A stretch of DNA of 44,991 bases from Alphaproteobacteria bacterium (GTDB lineage Bacteria; Pseudomonadota; Alphaproteobacteria; SHVW01): positions 1 through 44,991 of the forward strand of contig VGDO01000019.1 in NCBI GenBank assembly GCA_016869645.1, given 5' to 3'. Below are positions 8,220 to 15,715 of this stretch, one piece after another (the stretch's first letter is position 1; each line of letters starts with the position of its first letter). The position numbers were made by a program, and so were the translations under genes. Below the pieces are notes generated by a model. That model saw only the letters and a list, made by a program, of their open reading frames with translations, was not told where the DNA came from and made no database searches.

Positions 8220-9251
8220 ATGATCCCCGCCATCGACATCGGTCCGGTCTTCGGTGGTCCGTCGCCAGCGCGCGACGCGGCCGATCGCGCGATCATGGCG
8301 GCCGCAGCCGATAGCGGCTTCATGACCGTGACCGGCCTGCCAGCGGATGTACCGATCGGGCCGGAGATGCGGGCCGAGCTGCTGCGCGTCTTCGCGCTGC
8401 CCGATAGCGAGACGCGCAAGCTCTGGCGCCAGAAATTCGATCCGGCCAGGCCCAACCTCTATCGCGGCTGGTTCCCGGTGCAGCAGGGTGAGCCGACCTA
8501 CAAGCTGGGGATCGATATCGGGCCGGACCTGGTCTACGGCGCCGCCGTGGTGGATGCGCGGGATCCGCTGTGCGAGGCAACGCCCCTGCCGCCCGAGGCG
8601 GCTCTGCCCGGCTGGCGTCAGTCCGCTGTCACCTACTATCGCGCCATGGAGCGCACCGGCCAGCTGCTGATGCGCGCGATCGCGCGCGGCGTCGGCCTGC
8701 CCGAGACCAGCTTCGATGCCGCCTTCACGCGCGGCATCTCGACGCTCAGGCTCATCCACTATCCCGTGCGACCCATGGACGAGCTGCCGCCCGAGACCCA
8801 GGAGCTGATCGCGGTCGAGCACAAGGGCGCGCGGCGCTATCTCACCGGCCGCGCCCATGTCGATTCCGGCTTCGTCACCCTGCTCGCCCAGGATGGCGTC
8901 GAAGGTCTGCAGGCGCGCGATCATGACGGCGCGTGGGTCGACGTGCCGCCGGCCGAAGGCTCGCTCGCGATCAATTTCGGCAAGGTGCTCGAGCATTGGA
9001 CCGGCGGCCGCGTCAAGGCGACCGAGCACCGCGTCATCAGCGCGGGTGCCCCGCGCTGCTCGATCCCGTTTTTCTTCGAGCCGCGGGTCGATGCGGTGAT
9101 CGCGCCGCTGGCGCGGCCCCATGGCGCAGAGGGGGCCGCCACGGTCTTCGCGCCCTTCTCCTATGGCGACCATCTCTGGTCGTCGATGATGCGCTTCGTC
9201 GAGTTCCGCGGCCTCGAGCACATGCGCAAGCCGCGCGGCGTCGCGGCCTAG
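8220..9251 (+). CDS. 2-oxoglutarate/Fe(II) oxygenase, isopenicillin-N-synthase-like
   Basis: Cytoplasmic non-haem iron oxygenase of 343 residues. The N-terminal DIOX_N-type region (MIPAIDIGPVF, then SGFMTVTGLP) precedes a double-stranded beta helix with HVD in RAHVDSGFVTLL as two iron ligands, the distal His in ATEHRVIS, and the 2-oxoglutarate-binding Arg in PRCSIPFFFEP. The family includes ethylene-forming, gibberellin and flavonoid oxidases as well as many uncharacterised bacterial enzymes; the substrate is unknown. It heads a tight run with the enolase-superfamily gene (5-bp gap) and the dehydrogenase (4-bp overlap), so the three probably act on one compound. Confidence 0.88.
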   Translation: MIPAIDIGPVFGGPSPARDAADRAIMAAAADSGFMTVTGLPADVPIGPEMRAELLRVFALPDSETRKLWRQKFDPARPNLYRGWFPVQQGEPTYKLGIDIGPDLVYGAAVVDARDPLCEATPLPPEAALPGWRQSAVTYYRAMERTGQLLMRAIARGVGLPETSFDAAFTRGISTLRLIHYPVRPMDELPPETQELIAVEHKGARRYLTGRAHVDSGFVTLLAQDGVEGLQARDHDGAWVDVPPAEGSLAINFGKVLEHWTGGRVKATEHRVISAGAPRCSIPFFFEPRVDAVIAPLARPHGAEGAATVFAPFSYGDHLWSSMMRFVEFRGLEHMRKPRGVAA

Positions 9252-9256
9252 CTGCC

Positions 9257-10459
9257 ATGAAGATCGTCGATCTCAAGACCTTCGTCGTCGGCAACCCGCC
9301 GCCCCAGTTCGGCGGCCGCTATTTCATCTTTCTCAAGCTCAAGACCGATAACGGCATCGAAGGCCTGGGCGAGGTCTATGGCGCGACCTTCGGCCCGCAC
9401 ACGGTGGCGCGCATGATCGAGGACGTCGTCCAGCGCCACGTGATCGGCGCCGATCCGTTCCGCATCGAGCGGTTGTGGCGCAACATCTACGGCCGCGGCT
9501 ATTCGCAGCGTCCCGACATCTCGCTGATGGGCGTGCTGAGCGGCATCGAGATGGCCTGCTGGGACATCCAGGGCAAGGCGCTGGGCAAGCCGGTCTACGA
9601 GCTGCTCGGCGGCAAGGTGCACGACAGGCTGCGCAGCTACACCTATCTCTATCCCGATGCCAGCGAGGGCGGCGCCTATGACGACGTCGCGGTCTACCGC
9701 GATCCCGACGTCGCGGCCGAGCGCGCCGCGGAATACGTCGCCCAGGGCTTCACCGCGGTCAAATTCGACCCGGCCGGCGCCTATTCGACCTTCGATCCGC
9801 GCCAGCCGAGCCTGGTCGCGATCGAGCGCTCCGTCGCCTTCTGCCGGCGCATCCGAGAGGCGGTCGGCACCAGATGCGACCTGCTGTTCGGAACGCATGG
9901 CCAGTTCACCACCTCGGGTGCGATCCGCCTCGCGCGCCAGCTCGAGCCCTACGACCCGCTCTGGTTCGAGGAACCGGTGCCGCCGGAAATGCCGGAGCAG
10001 ATGGCCGAGGTCGCGCGCCAGACCTCGATACCGATTGCGACCGGCGAGCGGCTGACCACGAAATACGAATTCGCCAGGCTGCTCGAGCTCAAGGCCGCGT
10101 CGATCCTGCAGATGGCGCTCGGACGCGTCGGCGGCCTGCTCGAGGCCAAGAAGATCGCGGGCATGGCCGAGGCGCACTACGCGCAGGTGGCGCCGCACCT
10201 CTACTGCGGACCGGTCGAGGGGGCTGCGAACATTCAGCTCAGCGCGTGCAGCCCGAACTTTCTGATCCTCGAAAGCATCCAGAATTGGGGCGGCTTCCAC
10301 GCGGATATCCTGAAGAAGCCGATTCGCTGGGAAGCGGGTTACGTGATCCCGCCGACCGAGCCCGGTCTCGGCGTCGAGCTCAACGAGGAGGTGGCGCTGC
10401 GCCACCCCTACAGGGGCGACGATCTGCATCTCGTCCCGACCTTCGAGCCGATCCAGTGA
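9257..10459 (+). CDS. Enolase-superfamily enzyme, galactonate/mannonate dehydratase-like subgroup
   Basis: 400-residue cytoplasmic enzyme starting at ATG 9257 (MKIVDLKTF). Seen: an N-terminal capping domain, GIEMACWDIQGKALGKPVYELLGG, TAVKFDPAGAY, FGTHGQFT, WFEEPVPPE, IATGERLTT, and a His in APHLYCGPVEG. In galactonate-dehydratase relatives the equivalent of FGTHGQ normally reads D-x-HGR, where Asp is a Mg ligand. Here that Asp is replaced while the His is kept. The two Glu ligands (FEEP and ATGE) are present. Its 3' end overlaps the next gene by 4 bp. Dehydratase, racemase or a new activity are all possible. Confidence 0.88.
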   Translation: MKIVDLKTFVVGNPPPQFGGRYFIFLKLKTDNGIEGLGEVYGATFGPHTVARMIEDVVQRHVIGADPFRIERLWRNIYGRGYSQRPDISLMGVLSGIEMACWDIQGKALGKPVYELLGGKVHDRLRSYTYLYPDASEGGAYDDVAVYRDPDVAAERAAEYVAQGFTAVKFDPAGAYSTFDPRQPSLVAIERSVAFCRRIREAVGTRCDLLFGTHGQFTTSGAIRLARQLEPYDPLWFEEPVPPEMPEQMAEVARQTSIPIATGERLTTKYEFARLLELKAASILQMALGRVGGLLEAKKIAGMAEAHYAQVAPHLYCGPVEGAANIQLSACSPNFLILESIQNWGGFHADILKKPIRWEAGYVIPPTEPGLGVELNEEVALRHPYRGDDLHLVPTFEPIQ

Positions 10460-11400
10460 GCACGACGCGGCGGCGGCGCGCTCAAGCGCCGCGCTACGGA
10501 TTCATCGGCCTCGGCCACCTGGGGGCGCACCTCGCCGCGAGCCTGGTGCGCGAGGGCTTCGCCCTTGTCGTCCATGATCTCAACAAGCGCGCAGCGCGAC
10601 GCCTGCTGGCGGCCGGCGCCCTCTGGGCGCCCTCGCCGGCCGCTTGCGCCGCCGACGCCGACGCGGTGATCACCTGCCTGCCCTCGCCCAAGGCGTCGCG
10701 CGCCGTCGTCACGGGGCGCAACGGCGTGCTCGAAGGTCTCAGGCGCGGCGGCACGTGGATCGAAATGAGCACGACCGACCGCGAGGAGATCGTGGCTATC
10801 GCGGCGCTGGCCGCCAGGCGCGGCATAACCGTGCTGGAGTCGCCGGTGACCGGCGGCGTCCACCGCGCCGTCGCCGGCGACATCACCGTTCTGGTCGGCG
10901 GCGACAAATTCGTGTTTGCGCGCCACCGCGCGGCGCTCGAGGCGATGGGCGGCGTCGTGCTGCACATGGGCCCGCTCGGCAGCGCATCGGTGATCAAGGT
11001 GATCACCAACATGCTCGCTTTCATCCACCTGATCGCGGCCGGCGAGGCGATGATGCTGGCCAGGCGCGGCGGCCTCGATCTCGCGAAATCCTTCGCGGCG
11101 ATCAAGGCGAGCTCGGGCAACAGCTTCGTGCACGAGACCGAGACCCAGCTCGTGCTGAGCGGCAGCTACGACGTCGGCTTCACCATGGATCTCGCCTGCA
11201 AGGACCTGGGCCTGGCCGCGAAGCTCGGCCGCGAGTCCGGCGTGCCGCTCGAGCTCGGCGGGCTCGTCGAGCAGATGTTCATCCGCGCGCGCCAGCAATA
11301 CGGCGGCGACGCCTGGTCGACCATGGCGGTCCGGCTGCTCGAGGACGCGCTCCGCACCGAGCTGCGCGCCAAGGGCTTTCCTCGGCGCTTGAAGGGATGA
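10456..11400 (+). CDS. NAD(P)-dependent dehydrogenase, 3-hydroxyisobutyrate dehydrogenase family
   Basis: 314-residue beta-hydroxyacid dehydrogenase. The start is GTG 10456 in GTGA, overlapping the upstream stop; the frame is open much further upstream but there it covers the other gene. Seen: Rossmann motif GFIGLGHLG near residue 15, substrate-site ESPVTGG, catalytic Lys in VIKVITNML, and the C-terminal helix domain with FTMDLACKDLGLAAKLG. Family members oxidise 3-hydroxyisobutyrate, tartronate semialdehyde-type or similar beta-hydroxyacids. An enzyme of this family after an enolase-superfamily dehydratase fits a sugar-acid or hydroxy-acid route. This is inference. Confidence 0.9.
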   Translation: MSTTRRRRAQAPRYGFIGLGHLGAHLAASLVREGFALVVHDLNKRAARRLLAAGALWAPSPAACAADADAVITCLPSPKASRAVVTGRNGVLEGLRRGGTWIEMSTTDREEIVAIAALAARRGITVLESPVTGGVHRAVAGDITVLVGGDKFVFARHRAALEAMGGVVLHMGPLGSASVIKVITNMLAFIHLIAAGEAMMLARRGGLDLAKSFAAIKASSGNSFVHETETQLVLSGSYDVGFTMDLACKDLGLAAKLGRESGVPLELGGLVEQMFIRARQQYGGDAWSTMAVRLLEDALRTELRAKGFPRRLKG

Positions 11401-11473
11401 CCGAAGGGCTTTCAGCCGGCGCGCGTTGGTGGCAGGCTGATCGCACTGGAATGCAGCGGTCTTGCCACAAGCG

Positions 11474-11570
11474 CTTCCCCTCACCCTACCCTCTCCCCCA
11501 AGGAGAGGGTCTGGGCCGGCACACTCCATAGTCCCCTCTCCCTAGGGGAGAGGGCTAGGGTGAGGGGAAG
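11474..11570. repeat. CTCTCCCC-family inverted repeat
   Basis: A left arm of 26 bp beginning CTTCCCCTCACCCTA (11474-11499) pairs with a right arm ending AGGGTGAGGGGAAG (11545-11570), with one inserted base. Inside lies CTCTCCCCCAAGGAGAGG. The same arms recur at 17787-17877 and 21650-21685. It fills most of the 199-bp gap between the dehydrogenase and the dioxygenase gene and could form a strong RNA hairpin in either direction. Confidence 0.75.
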
Positions 11571-11599
11571 TCTCAGACGAAGCGAGTCACGTCTCCGCG

Positions 11600-12730
11600 A
11601 TGTCACTGACCCTTCACATCCGTCCCGCGCTCGGCAGCAACGATCGCGTCGACATCGTCGTCAACAACGGCGCCGGCGGCGAGACGGTCATCCATCCGAT
11701 CTGGCTGCGCGAGCGCTGCTCGCTGCCCGAGAGCCTGGACGCGCTGACCCAGCAGCGCCTGTTCGAGCCGCCCGAGCTGCCGCTCGACCTGGCAATCATC
11801 AGCGCGCGCCTGCCCGAGCCGGACAAGCTCGAGGTCGGCTTCTCCGACGGGCATCGCAGCGTGTATGCGGTCTCCGCCCTGCTCGACGAGATCGCCGGCA
11901 AGGACGGCATCTACGCGCGGCTGAAGCCGCGCCTGTGGGACGCCACGCTCGACCCTGTGCCCAGCGCGGACTGGCGCCGGCTCGAGGATCCCGCCGCATT
12001 GGCCGACATGCTCGAGCAATACGTCGCCCATGGCTTCGTGCTGCTGCGCAACGTGCCGACCACGCCCGGCACGGTGCTCGAGGTCGGCGTGCGCTTCGGC
12101 CAGGTGCGCACGACCAATTTCGGCGCGCTGTTCGACGTGAAGTCGAAGCCCGATGCCGACGACCTCGCCTATACCGGCCTGGCGCTGGCGCCGCACACCG
12201 ATAATCCCTACCGCGAGCCCGTGCCGGGCATCCAGCTCCTGCACTGCCTCGCCAACGAAGCGCCGGGCGGCGATTCGACCCTGGTCGACGGCTTCGCGGT
12301 CGCCGCCGAGCTTGAGCGGCGCGATCCCCAGGGATACGCCATGCTCGCGCGCACGCCGGTGCGCTATCGCTATTGCGATGCCACGACCGAGCTGGTCGCC
12401 TGGCAGACGCCGATCGAGCACGATGCCCATGGCGACATCGTCGCCATCCATCACAGCCCGCGCCTCGACTTCGCGCCGTTGCTGCCGCCGGCCGAGCTCG
12501 ACGTCTACTACCGGGCGCGCCGGGCGCTGAGCGAGCTGCTGACCTCGCCACGCTTCGAGGTCCGCTTCCGGCTCGAGCCGGGCGACCTCGAGCTGTTCGA
12601 CAACCGCCGCGTGCTGCACGGCCGCACCGCCTTCGATGGCAAGCAGGGCAACCGGCATCTGCAGGGCTGCTATATCGACCGGGATGGGCCGGAGAATTTG
12701 TACAGGGTGCTAAGGCGTAGCAAGTCGTAG
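11600..12730 (+). CDS. Gamma-butyrobetaine dioxygenase-like 2-oxoglutarate oxygenase
   Basis: 376-residue TauD-fold Fe(II) oxygenase with an N-terminal DUF971-like domain, the architecture of gamma-butyrobetaine dioxygenase and of the trimethylaminoethylphosphonate hydroxylase TmpA. Iron ligands are His199 and Asp201 in PHTDNPY and His340 in NRRVLHGRTAF; the conserved NRHLQGCYIDRDGP follows. The family usually carries a zinc-binding Cys cluster after WLRER or WLRDN. Here the sequence is WLRERCSLPES, keeping one Cys (residue 40) and losing the others. If the assignment holds, it would hydroxylate a trimethylammonium compound, for example butyrobetaine to carnitine. No TmpB-like HD gene is adjacent. 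ATG at 11600 was chosen because the family sequence begins there. Confidence 0.85.
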   Translation: MSLTLHIRPALGSNDRVDIVVNNGAGGETVIHPIWLRERCSLPESLDALTQQRLFEPPELPLDLAIISARLPEPDKLEVGFSDGHRSVYAVSALLDEIAGKDGIYARLKPRLWDATLDPVPSADWRRLEDPAALADMLEQYVAHGFVLLRNVPTTPGTVLEVGVRFGQVRTTNFGALFDVKSKPDADDLAYTGLALAPHTDNPYREPVPGIQLLHCLANEAPGGDSTLVDGFAVAAELERRDPQGYAMLARTPVRYRYCDATTELVAWQTPIEHDAHGDIVAIHHSPRLDFAPLLPPAELDVYYRARRALSELLTSPRFEVRFRLEPGDLELFDNRRVLHGRTAFDGKQGNRHLQGCYIDRDGPENLYRVLRRSKS

Positions 12731-12754
12731 GCTTGCTGCGCCCGCCTGCACAAC

Positions 12755-12969
12755 ATTCGGAAGCGATGCTCTCGGTCTTCGCGCCAGCGCGAAGACCTGT
12801 CGCTCGCGCTTAACCCCTCCCCAGCCCTCCCCTATGCAGGGGAGGGGGTGACCTTCTCCCTCCCCCGATACAGGGGGAGGTTTGAACCGCGAAGCGGTTC
12901 AAAGGGTGGGGTTACTGGCGAGCGGCAGGCTTTCGCGCTTCGCGAAAACCGAGAGCATCGCTTCTGAAT
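12755..12969. repeat. Palindromic MITE-like element, copy 1
   Basis: About 215 bp with 22-bp terminal inverted repeats (one mismatch): the left end starts ATTCGGAAGCGATGC and the right end finishes GCATCGCTTCTGAAT. Imperfect inner arms run through CGCTCGCGCTTAACCCC, and two small inner hairpins are visible (CCTCCCC...GGGGAGG and TTGAACCGCGAAGCGGTTCAA). There is no coding sequence. A near copy in reverse orientation is at 14661-14890. The following 12970-13178 stretch before the cupin gene contains nothing I can recognise. Confidence 0.85.
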
Positions 12970-13178
12970 CGCCGAGCACCATCCGACCCCATTCACGCCC
13001 TTAGGGTGTTTCCCGCGCAGAACTACTGGACTACCGGGCGGGAAACGAGGTGCCCGACAGGGTAGGGTCGTCGCCGGCCGTTGGGAACGCACCGTGTAGG
13101 TCCGCGTTTGGACTCTGCGCCGCGGGATTCACAGCAGGGACATGTGAGCCGCGCCAGCCCCAGGTCATGGAGTGCGAT

Positions 13179-13664
13179 ATGCGGACGAAGCGTCGAATCG
13201 CCCTGGCTTTCGTTGCATCCATTGCCTTGCTGTCGCAGGTCGACGCCGCGGTGCCGCGCTACACGCTGATCGCCGCGGAATCGATCCGCTGGTCCAACGC
13301 GCCGTCCATCCTGCCGGCCGGCGCCAAGATGGCCCTGCTGTCGGGCAATCCCCTGCGCGAGAGCGCCTATGTGCTGCGCCTCAAGCTGCCCGGCGGGTAC
13401 ATGCTGCCCGCCCACACGCAGACCAACGACGAGAACGTCACCGTGATCTCCGGGCGCATTCATGTCGGCATGGGCATCAAGCTCGACCAGGCGCGCGCCG
13501 AGACCCTGACCGCCGGCGCCTTCGTGCTCATACCGCGCGACACGCCCCACTATGCCTGGACGAGCGCGGAGACGATCATCCAGCTGCATGGCATAGGACC
13601 GATGAATTTGAACTATGTCGACCAGTCCGACGACCCGCGCCGGGCCAAGGTCGTGTCGGACTGA
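13179..13664 (+). CDS. Secreted small cupin-domain protein
   Basis: 161-residue protein, probably periplasmic: MRTKRR is followed by a hydrophobic core (IALAFVASIALLS) and a likely cleavage after VDAA. The rest is one cupin barrel with the partial metal motif PAHTQTNDE, then GRIHVGMG and a late motif PRDTPHYAW. I chose ATG 13179, 7 nt after GGAG; ATG 13167 is also in frame. Together with the methyltransferase it is enclosed by the two inverted MITE-like elements. Function unknown; exported single cupins often bind metal or act as small oxygenase or isomerase-like proteins. Confidence 0.8.
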   Translation: MRTKRRIALAFVASIALLSQVDAAVPRYTLIAAESIRWSNAPSILPAGAKMALLSGNPLRESAYVLRLKLPGGYMLPAHTQTNDENVTVISGRIHVGMGIKLDQARAETLTAGAFVLIPRDTPHYAWTSAETIIQLHGIGPMNLNYVDQSDDPRRAKVVSD

Positions 13665-13776
13665 CGCTGCGCCGACGACCATTCGAGACAACCCGTGAAT
13701 TAGCTCTCGCATTGCCTCGCCGGAAGCTATTGAATGCCGGACGTTCCACGGTCCAGCATCGAGGCGCTGCCGGAGC

Positions 13777-14661
13777 ATGTCCCGTCCGCCACCCCCAGCG
13801 CACGCACCCGACGCCGTCCACGCCCTCGTCGCCGGCCACTATGAGCGGCCCGACCTGGAGCGCGCGATCCTCGATGCCCTCGCCAGCGCGGGCAAGGACC
13901 CCGATCGTCTCACGGCCGCCGACCTGGCGCCCGTCGACGAGTTCCACACGGGCGGCCGTCCCGCGACGCTGGAGTTCGCCCAGGCGATCGGCGCGACCCA
14001 GGATATGCATCTCCTGGACGTCGGCTCGGGCATTGGCGGCCCGTCGCGCGTCTTTGCGAGCCGGTACGGCTGCCGGGTGACCGGCATCGATTTGACCGAG
14101 GACTATGTCCGCACCGCCACCGCGCTGGCGGCGCGCGTCGGCCTCGGCGACCTCGTCGCTTACCGCCATGCCAGCGCCGTGGACCTGCCCTTCGCGCCCG
14201 GCAGCTTCGATGGCGCCTATATGATGCATGTCGGGATGAACATCCAGGACAAGGCGGCGCTGTGCCGGGAGGTCCGCCGCGTGCTCAGGCCGGCCGGGGT
14301 GTTCGCCATCTACGACCTGATGCGCACCGGCGAAGGCGATGTGCGCTTCCCCGTGCCCTGGGCGGCGACGGCGGCGACCAGCTTTCTCGCCGACCCCGGC
14401 GAGTATCGCCGCGCGCTCGTCCAGGCGGGGTTTGCCGTGGTCGGCGAGCGCAACCGCCGCGACTTCGTCCTCGACCAGTTCAGCCGGATCGCCGCGCGCG
14501 AAGCCCAGGACGACGCGCACGGCGAAGTGCGGCCCCTGGGCATTCATATCCTGATGAAAAGCGACGCGGCGGAGAAGCGCGGCAATGTCCGCCATGCAAT
14601 CGAAGCGGGAGTGATAGCGCCGGTGGAGATGATATGCCGGCGTAACGCGAGCAGCGCGTAG
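13777..14661 (+). CDS. Class I SAM-dependent methyltransferase
   Basis: 294 residues with a SAM-binding core: motif I LLDVGSGIGGPSR, acidic loop TGIDLTEDYV, post-I region ASAVDLPFAPGSFDGAY, then REVRRVLRPAGVFAIYDLMR. Overall layout is like UbiE and the sarcosine/dimethylglycine N-methyltransferase group, but the substrate is not decided by sequence. The ATG at 13777 has GGAG directly upstream, closer than usual. The TAG stop shares its last base with the terminus of the MITE-like element that follows, so an element end may have supplied the present gene end (the tail after LGIHILMKSDA looks unlike the family). Confidence 0.85.
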   Translation: MSRPPPPAHAPDAVHALVAGHYERPDLERAILDALASAGKDPDRLTAADLAPVDEFHTGGRPATLEFAQAIGATQDMHLLDVGSGIGGPSRVFASRYGCRVTGIDLTEDYVRTATALAARVGLGDLVAYRHASAVDLPFAPGSFDGAYMMHVGMNIQDKAALCREVRRVLRPAGVFAIYDLMRTGEGDVRFPVPWAATAATSFLADPGEYRRALVQAGFAVVGERNRRDFVLDQFSRIAAREAQDDAHGEVRPLGIHILMKSDAAEKRGNVRHAIEAGVIAPVEMICRRNASSA

Positions 14662-14890
14662 ATTTGGAAGCGATGCTTTCGGTGGATCGCCCAAGAGCGA
14701 TTCACCTTTCGCTCGCGCTTAACCCCCTCCCCTTGAACCGCTTCGCGGTTCAATCCTCCCCCTATGTCGGGGGAGGGGAATGGAGAGCTCCATCGCACCC
14801 TCCCCTGCATAGGGGAGGGTTGGGGAGGGGTTAAGCGCGAGCGAAAGGTTTTCGCGCCTTCGCGAAAACCGAAAGCATCGCTTCCGAATC
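14661..14890. repeat. Palindromic MITE-like element, copy 2 (reverse orientation)
   Basis: About 230 bp. The left end reads GATTTGGAAGCGATGCTTTC and the right end is its near reverse complement ending GCATCGCTTCCGAATC. The inner arm CTTTCGCTCGCGCTTAACCCC (14703 onward) is matched by GGGGTTAAGCGCGAGCGAAAG. The small hairpins of copy 1 appear here in reverse order, showing that the two copies are inverted relative to each other. No transposase is encoded. Confidence 0.85.
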
Positions 14891-14916
14891 TGACGATCTG
14901 GAACGAAGGACAAGCC

Positions 14917-15375
14917 ATGAAAGTCACCGGACACTGCTACTGCACCGCAATCAAATACGAAGCCGAGCTCGATCCCCGCGACGTCGTGATCTGCCACTGC
15001 GCGGACTGCCAGTCGCTGTCCGGCTCGGCCTTCCGCACGGTCGCCTTTGCGCCCGAGCACAGCTTCAGGCTGCTGCAGGGCAAGCCGACGGTCTTCATCA
15101 AGACCGCCGACAGCGGCAACAAGCGCGAGCAGACCTTCTGCCCGACCTGCGGCTCGCCGCTCTACTCGCGCGCCGCCGACCAGCCGATCGCGACCGAGGC
15201 GCCCGAAGCCGGCCAGCCAGTGCGCATGCTGGGCATCCGCGTCGGCACGCTCGACCAGCGCGGCGAGCTCACGCCCCGGACCCAATACTATTGCCGCTCG
15301 GCCCAGCCCTGGGCGCTGACCATGAGCGCGCTTGCCGGCACGACCAACTTCACCGGCCCGCGCGGCGCGAGGTGA
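14917..15375 (+). CDS. GFA/CENP-V-type zinc protein, copy 1
   Basis: 152-residue member of the glutathione-dependent formaldehyde-activating enzyme family (Mss4-like fold). Zinc-binding Cys residues are visible in GHCYCTAI, ICHCADCQ and FCPTCGSPLYS. ATG 14917 has GAAGGA 6 nt upstream. The founding member Gfa forms S-hydroxymethylglutathione from formaldehyde, but most relatives are uncharacterised. Formaldehyde is a product of sarcosine oxidase and N-demethylation, so the role fits the window; this is inference. The start follows directly after the MITE-like element. Confidence 0.85.
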   Translation: MKVTGHCYCTAIKYEAELDPRDVVICHCADCQSLSGSAFRTVAFAPEHSFRLLQGKPTVFIKTADSGNKREQTFCPTCGSPLYSRAADQPIATEAPEAGQPVRMLGIRVGTLDQRGELTPRTQYYCRSAQPWALTMSALAGTTNFTGPRGAR

Positions 15376-15424
15376 CCGGCCGGCCAGGGCACGATCGCTC
15401 CGCCCAGCCCTTTGGCGTTGGGGG

Positions 15425-15518
15425 AATGGGGCCGCGATGCGGTCCAAAGGTTGGGGCTACCCGGGCTACCTAGATCTTCGTATGTATTTCGGTGATTTCG
15501 GTGACAGTGCACTTAACT
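15425..15518. repeat. Repeat junction: degenerate MITE fragment and a solitary 23-bp REP-like unit
   Basis: At 15425-15460 GGCCGCGATGCGGTCCAAAGG is followed by TTGGGG, which resembles the inner hairpin of MITE copy 1. At 15496-15518 lies one copy of the unit beginning TTTCGGTGACAGTGCAC, preceded by a partial TTTCGGTGA. The 340-bp gap between the GFA gene and the ABC ATPase gene holds these repeats, the HepT stump and, above it, an unrecognised tail ending HSLRSSDLGEAERVF whose stop overlaps the stump's ATG. Confidence 0.7.
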
Positions 15519-15631
15519 CCACGTTCCTTTCCGAGCACGAACTGCGCCCTGGTCATGTCCTGCGCATATGAGTCAATCCGACGGATGGCGTCGAGAATGT
15601 CGCGGAGATAGATCGCCGGCGTCTTCGCCAT
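15470..15631 (-). pseudogene. Truncated HepT/DUF86-type toxin gene
   Basis: From ATG 15631 the frame reads MAKTPAIYLRDILDAIRRID then SYAQDMTRAQFVLGKE, the standard N-terminal helix of HepT (DUF86, HEPN-fold) toxins of MntA/HepT modules. After about 36 residues the frame runs into the 23-bp REP-like unit and ends at 15470, so about two thirds of the usual 110-140 residues, including the RNase RxxxxH region, is missing. The upstream frame stops at TGATGG overlapping this ATG, typical of a coupled two-gene operon, but only its last 18 codons remain, so the partner is also lost. Too short for most gene finders. Confidence 0.72.
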
Positions 15632-15715
15632 CAGAAGACGCGCTCGGCCTCGCCCAGGTCCGAGCTGCGCAAACTATGGACCAGCGTTTATGTGGTCTAT
15701 CCTCCGATCGCGCAG

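Noticed and set aside
12755..12969. Rho-independent terminator of the dioxygenase gene
   Set aside because: The inverted repeat is far larger than a terminator, has no T-tract, and recurs with conserved termini at 14661-14890, so it is a repeat element. It may still stop transcription incidentally.
13050..13178. Upstream part of the cupin frame as coding
   Set aside because: Adding it would bury the clear signal peptide inside the protein, and no ribosome binding site is seen there.
14764..14916. N-terminal extension of the GFA protein
   Set aside because: The frame is open, but this stretch is the right half of a MITE-like element. Family sequence and ribosome binding site begin at 14917.
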